NCBI GenBank assembly: GCA_028687935.1
Contig: JAQTZE010000005.1
Location: forward strand, 1-64,000
DNA from: Sulfurimonas sp.
GTDB lineage: Bacteria > Campylobacterota > Campylobacteria > Campylobacterales > Sulfurimonadaceae
Reading direction: 5' to 3'
DNA: 64,000 nt
This document shows, piece by piece, positions 37,088 through 46,463 of the stretch. A program made the position numbers and the translations under genes. The stretch's first letter is position 1, and every line of letters starts with the position of its first letter. The notes beneath the pieces are model-generated. The model made no database searches, had not been told where the DNA came from, and was given only the letters and a program-made list of their open reading frames with translations.

Positions 37088-37936
37088 TTACGCTTTACAA
37101 ATCACAGAGTACGCATGTGGCTGTCTATCACGGATAAGTCCCCAGTACTCTCTTTGTTTTGCGTGATCTTCTAAATCAAAATCTGCATAAATTATCTCTT
37201 CTGTATCACGGCTTGCTTCTGCTATCTTTGCGCCCGTATAGTCTGTGATAAATGAAGAGCCATAAAAGTTCAAAGAACAGCTCTCCCCTGCTTCTGCGCC
37301 GTAACGATTGGCTACGACAACTGGAACTGTATTGGTCGCAGCATGTCCCATTTGTACGCGTTGCCAGTGCTCTTTTGAGTCAAGATGTATCTCGGGTTCA
37401 CTGCCGATAGCAGTCGGATAAAAGATGATCTCAGCACCCATCAGTGTCAGTGCTCTCGCAGTCTCACAAAACCATTGATCCCAGCAAATACCTACGCCTA
37501 TCTTGCCAAACGCAGTCGTATAGACTCTAAAGCCCGTATCTCCAGGCTTAAAGTAAAACTTCTCTTCATACCCAGGACCATCAGGAATATGCGTTTTACG
37601 GTAGTTATCCATGATAGTGCCATCTGCATCTGCAACGACGAGAGAGTTAAAATACTCCTCACCGCTTCGCTCGAAATAGCTTATCAAAATAACGACCTTC
37701 AACTCTTTAGCCAAATCAGCAAAGCGCTTGACTAAAGGATTTCCTTCAAGTGGCTGCGCCCATGCAAAATACTTTTTATCCATATCTTTACAAAAATAAA
37801 GACCCTCAAAAAGCTCAGGGATAAGTATTATCTGGGCACCATTTGCAGCTGCTTCTCTTACGAGTTTCTCAGCCTTAGATACATTTGAGCTCTTATCTTC
37901 GCTCATGCTCATCTGGATAGCAGATACTTTTACCAT
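37088..37936 (-). CDS. aguB: Carbon-nitrogen hydrolase, probable N-carbamoylputrescine amidase
   Basis: This 282-residue nitrilase-fold enzyme has the catalytic Glu (IPELFEG near 41), Lys (RKTHIPDGPGYEEKFYF near 113) and Cys (GICWDQWFCE near 150) triad. The DGPGYEEKFYFKPGDTGFRVY stretch is typical of AguB, which releases putrescine, CO2 and ammonia in polyamine synthesis. No agmatine deiminase gene is in view. It lies 2 bp after the parvulin gene. Confidence 0.9.
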   Translation of the reverse strand: MVKVSAIQMSMSEDKSSNVSKAEKLVREAAANGAQIILIPELFEGLYFCKDMDKKYFAWAQPLEGNPLVKRFADLAKELKVVILISYFERSGEEYFNSLVVADADGTIMDNYRKTHIPDGPGYEEKFYFKPGDTGFRVYTTAFGKIGVGICWDQWFCETARALTLMGAEIIFYPTAIGSEPEIHLDSKEHWQRVQMGHAATNTVPVVVANRYGAEAGESCSLNFYGSSFITDYTGAKIAEASRDTEEIIYADFDLEDHAKQREYWGLIRDRQPHAYSVICKA

Positions 37937-37938
37937 TT

Positions 37939-38220
37939 CTAGCCTCTACTTGTGACTTCGAGCAGATGATAACCAAACTGCGTTTTGATTGGGCCATATA
38001 AAACGCCAACATCTCCAGTAAATACAGCTTTATCAAATTCAGGAACCATTTGTCCAGGGCCAAATTTACCTAAATCGCCACCATTTCTTCCTGATGGACA
38101 CTGTGAATACGAGCCCGCGATACTCTCAAAAGTAGAAGCTCCACTCTCAATCTCTGCCTTTAAAGTGTTACACTCATCTTCACTATGTACTAATATATGT
38201 CTTGCTGTTGCGTATGCCAT
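37939..38220 (-). CDS. Parvulin-type peptidyl-prolyl isomerase
   Basis: I place the start at 38220, where an AAGGATATTTT ribosome site precedes the ATG; a longer frame begins further upstream but has no site and adds foreign-looking sequence. The 93-residue product is a stand-alone parvulin domain (TARHILVHSEDEC, then SQCPSGRNGGDLGKFGPGQMVPEFDKAVF, then TQFGYHLLEV). There is no signal peptide, so it is probably cytoplasmic, like PpiC. Confidence 0.92.
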   Translation of the reverse strand: MAYATARHILVHSEDECNTLKAEIESGASTFESIAGSYSQCPSGRNGGDLGKFGPGQMVPEFDKAVFTGDVGVLYGPIKTQFGYHLLEVTSRG

Positions 38221-38488
38221 AAAATATCCTTTTATTGTTTCATTTGATGTTACACATTTTATGAGCAAAAGCCCATAAAATGGCAGGGACAAATGTCCCT
38301 ACAACCCCCTAAAGCTACTCATATTGGAACAATATAAGAGAAAAAAGTGCGTAAAGTCGGTTTTGTTTTTGTATTTTACACTATTTTCGTTTGCTTTAAA
38401 AATTATTAACCTTGATAATTAAGTTGATATATGCTTATATTTATAGAAAGGCTTCTGTATTATTTGGCAAAAAAATGGAGTCATCATT
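38221..38488. other. Divergent intergenic region
   Basis: This region has no gene. A perfect 6-bp hairpin (AGGGAC-AAAT-GTCCCT, 38285-38300) lies upstream of the parvulin gene. The right half is AT-rich with -10-like TATATT/TATAGA sequences before the lipoprotein gene at 38489, which has a GGAG ribosome site. Confidence 0.5.
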
Positions 38489-38986
38489 ATGAAAAAAATT
38501 CTTTTAGCAGCACTTAGTGCTCTTTTATTTTTAGGCTGTAGCTCAAACGCAACAAATGAAAATGTTAAACCTGCCCTTGTCGTACAACAAAGTCTTGAGA
38601 GCTTAAAACTCAGTGACCAGTTTGAAGTATCACATGAAGTGAAATCAGAAACGCAAAAGATAGTATTTGCTTTTTCAAAAGATATAGGACATACATGTAA
38701 CGAGTTTTTTGCAACAAAAAGCGAAATGTATCTTCAAGAACACAATGCACTTTTTGTAGCAGATGTTAGTTCTGCACCTTCACTTATAAGAAGCATGTTT
38801 ATACTTCCAGGACTTAAAGATTTTAAACATACAGTATTGGTTTTAGAGGATAAAGATCTCTCAGCGTCTTATAAAGCGGGTATGGAGAGTGAAAAAATTG
38901 TTGTAGTCTTCGTGGAAAATAAAATCATCACAGACATTCAAACATTTAACACGACAGAAGAACTTCAAGCTGCGATAGAAAAATAG
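38489..38986 (+). CDS. Uncharacterised lipoprotein
   Basis: This 165-residue protein has a clear lipobox (LLFLGCSS, Cys17). The mature part has the alternating alpha/beta look of a thioredoxin-like fold (KIVFAFSKDIGHTCNEFF, then ALFVADVSSAP, then TVLVLEDKD), with a single Cys and no CXXC, so redox activity is unlikely. I do not recognise a family. It is monocistronic between divergent and convergent neighbours. Confidence 0.75.
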   Translation: MKKILLAALSALLFLGCSSNATNENVKPALVVQQSLESLKLSDQFEVSHEVKSETQKIVFAFSKDIGHTCNEFFATKSEMYLQEHNALFVADVSSAPSLIRSMFILPGLKDFKHTVLVLEDKDLSASYKAGMESEKIVVVFVENKIITDIQTFNTTEELQAAIEK

Positions 38987-39053
38987 TACGAAACCCACTT
39001 AAAGGAATCGTACTGCGGGGATTAAAAAGGGGGTGTTGTACGGGATTGTTTTC

Positions 39054-39188
39054 CTAGAAAACCATCAAAAGATGCGGTGAACTCTCTGGAATATTTACTC
39101 CAGCATCATCATATGCTGCCATATGGTGCGCGAATACACTTGAAGAAAAAGCTCCAAGTAAAAGAGTCAAGGCGATTAATTTTTTCAT
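39054..39188 (-). CDS. Small secreted peptide precursor
   Basis: This is a 44-residue protein starting at 39188 with an AAGGAC ribosome site 5 bp upstream; longer in-frame starts lack one. The first 20 residues are a textbook signal peptide (MKKLIALTLLLGAFSSSVFA). Cleavage would release a 24-residue peptide beginning HHMAAYDDAGV. I do not recognise it. It lies 69 bp beyond the recD2 stop on the same strand, so it may be read from that operon. Confidence 0.6.
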   Translation of the reverse strand: MKKLIALTLLLGAFSSSVFAHHMAAYDDAGVNIPESSPHLLMVF

Positions 39189-39257
39189 GTTAGTCCTTTG
39201 TTTTAAGATGGGAAATTCTAACATGCTTGTGTTAGCGAAACGTAAGTTCACTTTGCC

Positions 39258-41495
39258 TTATAACTCCAAAAGAACTGTATCTCTTCGTGTGCTCTCAAAC
39301 TTTCTGCATCCACTCTCAAAAGCTCCGCCCTCACCTATTACGATGCATTTATGTTTGGCTCGTGTGATAGCCGTATAGATAAGCTTTGTATTGTGCATAA
39401 TATAGTGTGAAAAACTCATAGGAAGTACGACGATGTCATACTCCATCCCCTGCACTTTATGAATAGTGAGTGCGTAGGAGAGCATCAAAAAGGATTTAAG
39501 CTCTTCATATTCGTAGACAACCACCACATCTTCGTTGGGATAAAAGACAAAGACCTGCTCCTCATCCTCATCTATCTTAAAGAGCAGTCCGCTCATGCCG
39601 TTAAAGATACGTCTTTGGGCTGACTCTTCGCCGACTTTAAAGCCCTCACCACTCCATGATGTCATATTTTCATTTTTTGTATGGACGACTTTATCCATAA
39701 GCCGAAACTCTTGAAAACCGCGTTTGACACATTTACTCGGGTTGGGGTTGAAATACTCCTGCAAGACTTGATTGAGATTTGTAGTACCTAGAACACCGCC
39801 TTTCATAGGCGTGATGACTTGAAAATAGTTGAGATACTCTTTGATCTCTTTGTTTTTGAGTCTGTATCTTGCTTTTTCTATCGATTCGACGACTTTATGG
39901 ATAATCTCTGTGATGATAGCTTTTGAGTTTTCTTCACGCAAATCATGTAACTCCTGCGAAGAGAGTGCATTTTTCGCCCCATAATAGTTCGCGATAGAGA
40001 CATCAATAAACTCAAAATCCTCATAAACTTTTTTATACTCAGGCACTTCGCCTTTGCGTATCTCATTTGCTATGAGAGTAATCGCCTGCTCTTCGCTTTG
40101 TCTATAAATCTTTGTAAGTTTTACAATAGCTCCAAGCTCAAGCGTCAGGACATCACTCAGCACATTTCCAGCACCAATAGGCGGCAGCTGTGCATCATCG
40201 CCGACGATGATTACGATGGCAGACTTGGATATCTTCGCCATAAGGCGTGCAAAAAGAGAAGAGTTTATCATCGAAGCTTCATCGATAAGCACAACGCCAA
40301 AAGGAAATTTATCCGCCTCTTCATAGCGTACAAGCAGACTCTGAATCGTCCCAGACTCATACCCTGTAGTATCGGCAATACGCTGCGAAGCAATACCACT
40401 GAGCGCGCAAGTCATGATCTCTTTTTTGTCGTATTTGAGGTTTAAAAGATTGAGAATAGTTTTGGATGTCGTACTCTTTCCCGTTCCTGCATAGCCCACG
40501 AGAAAGAGCAGAGATGCACCGCTGTTTATCTTCGCGACTGCCTCTTTTTGCTGTTCTCCGAGTTGCAAATCACTCTCTGTCAAAAACGCATCGAGATCTT
40601 TTGTAAAGCCTCCACTGTCGAGCTTTGCACGCGTTTTAAACTCATCATACAAAAACTTCTCAGCATCATAAAGACGTGCAGGTGAGAGGCGATTGTTCTT
40701 CATAATAACAATACTCTGCTCAGCCACTCGCTCGATAAGTGCCGCTTCGTAAAGGTACTCTTTTTCATGAAACCCAAGAAGCTCATTGAGTCCTGAAAAT
40801 AAGATATCTTTAGAAACGCAGCTGTTTCCTTGTTGCTCGCAGTAGTTGAGAAGGACATAATCCATCGCAGCAGAAATACGACCTTCGTTTTCTCGCTCCA
40901 CGCCCATTTTTAGGGCAAGTTCATCCGCGCGTTTGAAACCTATGGAGTTTATTGAAGTGAGGATATATGGATTTGCTTTGATCTTCGTGCAAGGTTCATC
41001 CACATCGCGCATCGCGGTTGCGATAGTTGTCAGAAGCGCTGGAGAGACATCATAGGGAGTGAGAAACTCGCCGATTTCTCGCATGGAGCGAAATTTTTTC
41101 CATGAAGCCTGAATCTTTTTAAGGCGTTTTTCTTTGATACCGCTAAACTCTAAAAGCCTTTCGATATCGTTGTCAAGCACTTCTACAAGCCCTTCACTGC
41201 CAAAATGTTCTATTAGTTCTGCCGAGAGCTTCTTCGTAAAACCTTTGATGATTTTATTTAAAAAGAAAAAGAGTTCGTTTTGGTTGACTTTGATCGATTC
41301 AAACTTGAAAGTTTTTCCATATTTTTTGTGCTCTTCCCAAACGCCACGAAGTGTGATAGCAGAGTCTTTGAGGTGTGCAACATCACTCTCAAAGTAAGTC
41401 CCGCTTACCTTTTCTCCGCTTTTTAAAACCGCTATGAAAAAACCGCTCTCTTCAAAAAGAATCTTGTCAATCTGACCTATAAGTACCTCAGCCAA
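39258..41495 (-). CDS. recD2: RecD2-like DNA helicase
   Basis: This 745-residue superfamily 1B helicase has an N-terminal OB-like and helix-hairpin-helix region (about 1-200), Walker A GYAGTGKSTTSKT near 330, Walker B VVLIDEASMIN near 400, motif III VGDDAQLPPIG near 430, and C-terminal YALTIHKVQGMEYD near 695. No RecB/RecC neighbours are present, as usual for RecD2, so a role in repair outside RecBCD is likely. Its start overlaps the mutY stop by 8 bp. Confidence 0.9.
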   Translation of the reverse strand: MAEVLIGQIDKILFEESGFFIAVLKSGEKVSGTYFESDVAHLKDSAITLRGVWEEHKKYGKTFKFESIKVNQNELFFFLNKIIKGFTKKLSAELIEHFGSEGLVEVLDNDIERLLEFSGIKEKRLKKIQASWKKFRSMREIGEFLTPYDVSPALLTTIATAMRDVDEPCTKIKANPYILTSINSIGFKRADELALKMGVERENEGRISAAMDYVLLNYCEQQGNSCVSKDILFSGLNELLGFHEKEYLYEAALIERVAEQSIVIMKNNRLSPARLYDAEKFLYDEFKTRAKLDSGGFTKDLDAFLTESDLQLGEQQKEAVAKINSGASLLFLVGYAGTGKSTTSKTILNLLNLKYDKKEIMTCALSGIASQRIADTTGYESGTIQSLLVRYEEADKFPFGVVLIDEASMINSSLFARLMAKISKSAIVIIVGDDAQLPPIGAGNVLSDVLTLELGAIVKLTKIYRQSEEQAITLIANEIRKGEVPEYKKVYEDFEFIDVSIANYYGAKNALSSQELHDLREENSKAIITEIIHKVVESIEKARYRLKNKEIKEYLNYFQVITPMKGGVLGTTNLNQVLQEYFNPNPSKCVKRGFQEFRLMDKVVHTKNENMTSWSGEGFKVGEESAQRRIFNGMSGLLFKIDEDEEQVFVFYPNEDVVVVYEYEELKSFLMLSYALTIHKVQGMEYDIVVLPMSFSHYIMHNTKLIYTAITRAKHKCIVIGEGGAFESGCRKFESTRRDTVLLEL

Positions 41496-42435
41496 TCTCT
41501 ATTCCTTCTCTCTTTTTTGCATACAAAGCCAAGGCTTTTTTCGTCATGGAAGATATCGCTGCGTTTTGCAGTGTATCATACGCAAGCCAAACAGCTTCAC
41601 CTTGAACTTCAGTAATTTTATAAAGATTTACCGTGAGTCTGTACTTTGTGTAGGAGTGCTTAAACGCAGCGATGAAATCCTCTTCAACAGGCTCGACACT
41701 TGGCAACTCAAGCATACCTTTATACATCCGTGAGCTACTTTGCACAAAAGCGATTTTTTCATCTTCTTCATAAATACCATAAAAAAGCTCCATATTTTCA
41801 TAGACTTTTTTCTCTTTTGTGGTGTAGAGTTCAGGCTCATTTTTTCCCTCACAGGCAAACGCAAGTGGGCAGAGTTCACACTTTGGATTGTTTGGCAGAC
41901 ATACAAGTGAGCCCAAATCCATGAGTGCGAGATTATGAGCTCTTGGCTCTTGTGCGTTTACAAACTCTTCAGCTCTTGCGTTTATCTCTTTTTCACTCGC
42001 CTTTGTAAGAGCAAAAAAGCGTTTTATCACACGCGCTATATTTGTATCAACTACACCGACACTTTGATGATGGGCAAAAGAGCATATCGCACTCGCCGTG
42101 TAGCGCCCGATGCCAGGGAGCTTTTGCAACTCTTGCATATTTTGAGGGAGCTCATGTGGGCAGAGTTTTGCTGTTGCATGAAGATTTCTAGCCCGTGAGT
42201 AGTACCCAAGTCCACTCCAAGCAGCCAAAACTTCACTCTCATCTGCTTGGGAAAGTGAAAAGAGTGTAGGAAATTTTTCTAAAAACTGAGGATAATACTC
42301 CTCCATCACACGCCCTACCTGCGTTTGCTGGAGCATTATTTCACTCACATACACATGATAAACATCATCCGTATTACGCCAAGGCAGATCGTGTCTGCCC
42401 TCTGTTTCATACCAAGCAAGAAGCGCCTTATGCAT
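41488..42435 (-). CDS. mutY: Adenine DNA glycosylase MutY
   Basis: I choose the start at 42435, which gives MHKALLAWYETEGRHDLPWRNT, the normal MutY N-terminus; the longer frame to 42534 would read through unrelated codons inside the kinase gene. The 315-residue product has the helix-hairpin-helix LQKLPGIGRYTASAI with catalytic Asp in VVDTNIARV, and four iron-sulfur cysteines (C-x6-C-x2-C-x5-C, CLPNNPKCELCPLAFAC). It removes A opposite 8-oxoG. It overlaps both the kinase stop and the recD2 start by 8 bp. Confidence 0.95.
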   Translation of the reverse strand: MHKALLAWYETEGRHDLPWRNTDDVYHVYVSEIMLQQTQVGRVMEEYYPQFLEKFPTLFSLSQADESEVLAAWSGLGYYSRARNLHATAKLCPHELPQNMQELQKLPGIGRYTASAICSFAHHQSVGVVDTNIARVIKRFFALTKASEKEINARAEEFVNAQEPRAHNLALMDLGSLVCLPNNPKCELCPLAFACEGKNEPELYTTKEKKVYENMELFYGIYEEDEKIAFVQSSSRMYKGMLELPSVEPVEEDFIAAFKHSYTKYRLTVNLYKITEVQGEAVWLAYDTLQNAAISSMTKKALALYAKKREGIEIG

Positions 42436-43699
42436 TATTTCCAAGAGGAACTTTGATAATAAAACAACTACCTTTATCGATATTTTCCACTTCCAAAGAG
42501 CCTCGCATCCTTGACTCGATAATATTTTTAGCAATATAAAGACCTATCCCTGTTCCGTATGCACTCTCTTTTGTTGTGACATAAGGCTCAAATATATTGT
42601 CATGAATCTTTGGATCGATACCGCCGCCATTGTCTTGGAGCTCTATCACTCCCTTTGCGTCGAATAATTTGCAGGAGACACTTATCTCACCTTGCGTGAT
42701 AACATTCTTTTTTTGTTGCGTTTTAATCGCATCAATTGCATTGTTCAATAAGATAATAAGTACCTGTTCAAACTCATTTTCGACTCCATAAAAAGTACAA
42801 TCGCTTTGAATATCAAGAGAGACAACAATCTTACTACTTCGAAGCTGCCCATCGAGCATTTTTAAAATACGTTCAACACATTTATGCACTTCAAAAACTA
42901 TGTTTTTTCTATTTGGATTGAGAAACCTACGAAAATCATCGATCGTATCTGACATATAACTTATATTTGCAGCGATAATATCCATCTTCTCATGAAAATC
43001 TCTCTCACTCATAGAGCCCATCGCATATTTTGTCTCAAGATTAAATGTTGCCAAACCGATGATGTTGAGAGGTTGTCGCCATTGATGTGCTATTGATTCG
43101 AGTAACTCACCCATAGCAGCTTGTCGTGATTGGTGCAACATCAGATGCTCTTGTTTTTGCTGTTTTTGTATCTCTTCTTTGACCAGTTTTTCAAGTTCGC
43201 CGTTAAAAGATTCTAGTTGTCTTCTTTGATGATGCAGTGTTTTGAGACTCTCTTGAAGGTCATGCTGAATGCCCTTGAGTTGTGTAATATCACGACCCGC
43301 ACCCACTGTTCCAATGATATTTCCCTCTTTGTCATAAAATGGGGCTTTATAGACCTCTAGATAAAGGATTTTCCCGCGAACATTGCCATACTCTTCAAAG
43401 CGCATAGCTTTATTGTTTTCTATAACGGTCACATCCGAGTTAAAACAAAGCTCACCAAAAGTATGCCAGTGAGAGTTTTCTGGGTGCGCATCTCGCTCTC
43501 TTTGCGCAAAAAACATATCATTCTTTCCGATAGGCTCATCTGTATCGGTTGCCATCAGCAGGCTATCACAGGCAGTTTTATTTGCGTAGAGATAGATTCC
43601 ATTTAAATCTTTCACCCATAACATATCAGGAAGGTTGCGCGTTAAGAGTCTCAACAACTCCGAATCATGCTCTTTTAAATCTGTGATTTCAAATGACAT
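42428..43699 (-). CDS. PAS-domain sensor histidine kinase
   Basis: This is a 423-residue cytoplasmic kinase with no membrane helix. A PAS domain (about 15-140; LPDMLWVKDLNGIYLYANK) is followed by a coiled coil, the phospho-acceptor SIAHQWRQPLNIIG near 210 (a HisKA variant common in Campylobacterota), and an HATPase domain (NNAIDAI, GGGIDPKIHDNIFEPYVTTK, GTGIGLYIAKNI). No response regulator is adjacent. Instead it overlaps mutY by 8 bp and so is tied to DNA-repair genes. Confidence 0.92.
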   Translation of the reverse strand: MSFEITDLKEHDSELLRLLTRNLPDMLWVKDLNGIYLYANKTACDSLLMATDTDEPIGKNDMFFAQRERDAHPENSHWHTFGELCFNSDVTVIENNKAMRFEEYGNVRGKILYLEVYKAPFYDKEGNIIGTVGAGRDITQLKGIQHDLQESLKTLHHQRRQLESFNGELEKLVKEEIQKQQKQEHLMLHQSRQAAMGELLESIAHQWRQPLNIIGLATFNLETKYAMGSMSERDFHEKMDIIAANISYMSDTIDDFRRFLNPNRKNIVFEVHKCVERILKMLDGQLRSSKIVVSLDIQSDCTFYGVENEFEQVLIILLNNAIDAIKTQQKKNVITQGEISVSCKLFDAKGVIELQDNGGGIDPKIHDNIFEPYVTTKESAYGTGIGLYIAKNIIESRMRGSLEVENIDKGSCFIIKVPLGNNA

Positions 43700-43763
43700 A
43701 CCTTTCTCCTTTGCTGATTTCTGCGTGTATAAAGTTTACAGCTATACACGAAGTAAGCAAGAG

Positions 43764-44648
43764 CTAAGCTTTAACCCTAGCTACTCTATCCGCTTCTTGT
43801 GCTTTGTAAAGTTCTGCACACCCTTTTGAGAGTTCACGGATTTTGAGGATATAGTTTTGTCTCTCAGTCTGGCTGATCGCTTTTCTTGCATCAAGAACAT
43901 TAAAAGTACTTGCAGCCATCATACACAAATCATACGCAGGCAGAGGAAGTCCCGCTGCAATTGTCTTAAGACACTCTTCGCTTTTTGCGTTGAACTCATG
44001 AAAGAGCATCGCGGTATCGGCTACTTCAAAGTTGTATTTGCTGAACTCTATTTCTGCTTCTTTGTGTACGTCACGGTAGAGTGTTTTATTGCCATTTTTA
44101 TCTTCATTCCAGACGATATCAAAAACAGTGTCAACACCTTGTAAGTACATTGCAAGGCGCTCTGTTCCGTAAGTAATCTCTACGGCTACGGGATTGCACT
44201 CAATACCGCCGACTTGTTGGAAGTAGGTAAACTGTGTCACTTCCATACCATTGAGCCAAACTTCCCATCCTAAACCCCAAGCACCAAGCGTTGGAGATTC
44301 CCAATTGTCTTCTACGAAACGTATGTCATGTTGTGAGACATCAAGACCTAAATACTCCAAAGATTTGAGGTAAAGCTCTTGAATATTGTCAGGAGACGGC
44401 TTGATGAGTGCTTGGAATTGATAATAACTTCCAAGACGGTTTGGATTTTCTCCATAACGTCCATCAGTTGGACGACGAGACGGTGCTACGTATGCAACCG
44501 ACCATGGAGTAGAGTCAAGTGAGCGCAAAAAAGTAGCAGGATGAAATGTTCCTGCCCCTGCTGGAATGTCGTAGGGCTGCACTATATTACAACCCTCCTT
44601 CATCCAAAATTCTTGCAGTTTTAGTAACATCTCGCTAAAAGTTATCAT
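43764..44648 (-). CDS. glyQ: Glycyl-tRNA synthetase alpha subunit
   Basis: This 294-residue class II synthetase subunit is recognisable by [36 protein letters not shown] and [19 protein letters not shown]. It needs the beta subunit (glyS), which is not in the window. It is 64 bp upstream of the histidine-kinase gene on the same strand and divergent from the M6 protease. Confidence 0.98.
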   Translation of the reverse strand: MITFSEMLLKLQEFWMKEGCNIVQPYDIPAGAGTFHPATFLRSLDSTPWSVAYVAPSRRPTDGRYGENPNRLGSYYQFQALIKPSPDNIQELYLKSLEYLGLDVSQHDIRFVEDNWESPTLGAWGLGWEVWLNGMEVTQFTYFQQVGGIECNPVAVEITYGTERLAMYLQGVDTVFDIVWNEDKNGNKTLYRDVHKEAEIEFSKYNFEVADTAMLFHEFNAKSEECLKTIAAGLPLPAYDLCMMAASTFNVLDARKAISQTERQNYILKIRELSKGCAELYKAQEADRVARVKA

Positions 44649-44715
44649 CTCTTCCCTCTCAAATAAATTGCGCCATTGTAACCATTGTGTGCTTGTTTAT
44701 TCATAAATGTAAGGG

Positions 44716-44721
44716 TATAAT
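44716..44721 (+). promoter_or_regulatory. -10 element for the M6 protease unit
   Basis: TATAAT lies 20 bp before the ATG of the protease gene. The short leader has no recognisable ribosome-binding site. Confidence 0.5.
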
Positions 44722-44741
44722 AAAACAAAAAGTATGTTCAA

Positions 44742-46079
44742 ATGATAAAAAAATTCACTTCTCTTTTACTTATTTCTACTCTGTTTCTCGGTTGTAGCGG
44801 CGGAGGTTCAGGTGGTTCGACAGAGCCAATTACAACACCTGAGAGCTCCCTTCCAGATATTCCGCCACCTGTGGGTAAATCTTCTATTCCTATGCTTGGT
44901 ATCCTTATCAGCTATGACAATGTTGCAATAAGTTCCAGTCCTAGCGTATGGAGCAGTAAACTTTTTGGAAAATCTGACCATCAGCTCAACCACTACTATA
45001 TAGAGGCGAGTCATACAAATTTTGAATTTGCAAAAGCGAATGAGGAGAGCGAAACGCCTAATGATGGTATTGTATCTGTTCACCTCAACAAGAACCATCC
45101 AAACGTAGATATTAACAACTACACTACATTTGCAGCAGCAGTCTATCCTGACCTTAAATCAGCTTTAGGAGCTTTAGACAGTGTAATTAATTTTTCCAAC
45201 TATGATACCGATGGTAATGGACATATCACACCAGATGAGCTACTACTGACTTTTATCATGGCGGGCTACGAAGATGCCTATGAGGGACATCATGTCGAGA
45301 GCGGTGTTTGGGCACATCAGTACTGCATGACTTCAAGTTCCAATGTTCCTACTCTTGATAGCGTTACACTGATGGGCTGTACAGATAAAGGTAACTTCGC
45401 ACTCTTTGGCGAGAGACATGATAGAGATTTAGATATTGATACAAATCCAAACACCTCTTCTCATGATGCAACCATAGGCATCATCGCTCATGAGCTTGGA
45501 CACTCCGCGTTTCATCTTCCCGATCTTTATAACACGATCTCCGCAGATGGAGGCATAGGCTACTTTGGACTTATGGGCGCAGGAACTTGGGCACAACAAA
45601 ACACAAGTGAATACCCAGGCAATACGCCTACGCATTTTTCTGCCTGGAGTAAATACTATAACGGCTGGATCACACCAAAAACTGTTACGGGGAGCACAAC
45701 ACTCACCGAAACAGCTTCTCTCAACTACGATATGATAAAAATACCTATAAACGCAACGAGCTACTATCTCTTGGAAAATAGAAATAATGCAGGCTATGAT
45801 AAAGGGCTTGCCTCTTTAAGTGGCGTATTTAATGGAGGAATGGCTATCTGGAAAGTGGATGAGACAATAATATCCAACAACTTTGATGCAAATACCGTAA
45901 ACGCAGATACTGCAAACAAAGGCGTTGATTTGGTCGAGGCGAGACCCGGGACTATAGATTCTTCCGGAAGTGGAGGAGATGAAGATGCGCTCTATTATGA
46001 AGGTAATGTGAATTACTTTTTAACTTTAGTAGACGGAATTTCTCTTAGAAACTCTGTCATGGGTCTAAACATAAAATAA
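44742..46079 (+). CDS. M6-family zinc metalloprotease, lipoprotein
   Basis: This 445-residue secreted lipoprotein (lipobox LFLGCSG, Cys18, then a Gly/Ser linker) has the catalytic HELGHSAFHLPD with zinc ligands His250 and His254 and the third ligand region His258/Asp261. A calcium-type loop (DTDGNGHITPDE near 155) is usual for the family. Most M6 proteases carry an N-terminal propeptide of the 'DGT...GDE...TEDGY' type; here it is missing, and a separate small gene directly downstream encodes one. The ATG follows a -10 by 20 bp without a ribosome site. Confidence 0.9.
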   Translation: MIKKFTSLLLISTLFLGCSGGGSGGSTEPITTPESSLPDIPPPVGKSSIPMLGILISYDNVAISSSPSVWSSKLFGKSDHQLNHYYIEASHTNFEFAKANEESETPNDGIVSVHLNKNHPNVDINNYTTFAAAVYPDLKSALGALDSVINFSNYDTDGNGHITPDELLLTFIMAGYEDAYEGHHVESGVWAHQYCMTSSSNVPTLDSVTLMGCTDKGNFALFGERHDRDLDIDTNPNTSSHDATIGIIAHELGHSAFHLPDLYNTISADGGIGYFGLMGAGTWAQQNTSEYPGNTPTHFSAWSKYYNGWITPKTVTGSTTLTETASLNYDMIKIPINATSYYLLENRNNAGYDKGLASLSGVFNGGMAIWKVDETIISNNFDANTVNADTANKGVDLVEARPGTIDSSGSGGDEDALYYEGNVNYFLTLVDGISLRNSVMGLNIK

Positions 46080-46088
46080 GGAGTTACT

Positions 46089-46463
46089 ATGAAAACACTA
46101 CTACTATTTTCACTTCTCTCGACTCTACTATTCGCAGCTCCTGCGTTTGATGGTCTCAGAGAGTTTAAAAACGCAGATGGTACGACTTTTATGGCAAAAG
46201 GACAAGGAAACCAACATCTCAACTGGATAGAAACAGAAGATGGCGAGATACTCAGATATAACGAAGTGACGAAAGATTTTGAGTATGCCCAGATAAAAGA
46301 AGAGGCACTTGAACCCTCAGGTATCAAGTATGAAAAAAGCCCGCTTAAAAAAGCCTCTGCCCTTCAAAGAGTCAATAAAATGGATAAAGCAGATCTCTCA
46401 AAACTTTGGAGTGAGCGACAAAAAGCTGCACATGAGCGGGCACACCCCAAAGGTTCAAACTAA
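46089..46463 (+). CDS. Secreted M6-propeptide-like protein
   Basis: This 124-residue protein has a 16-residue signal peptide followed by FKNADGTTFMAKGQGN, WIETEDGEILRYNEV and FEYAQI, the pattern found at the N-terminus of many M6 proteases as the propeptide. The last ~50 residues are basic and helical. It is encoded 9 bp after the M6 protease, with a GGAG ribosome site, so the pair looks like a split precursor. It could act as a folding chaperone or inhibitor of the protease; this is inferred from similarity and position. Confidence 0.7.
   Translation: MKTLLLFSLLSTLLFAAPAFDGLREFKNADGTTFMAKGQGNQHLNWIETEDGEILRYNEVTKDFEYAQIKEEALEPSGIKYEKSPLKKASALQRVNKMDKADLSKLWSERQKAAHERAHPKGSN

Noticed and set aside
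38285-38300. Hairpin AGGGAC-AAAT-GTCCCT as a terminator or small RNA
   Set aside because: It lies upstream of both neighbours rather than downstream, has no T-run, and no promoter for a small RNA could be placed.
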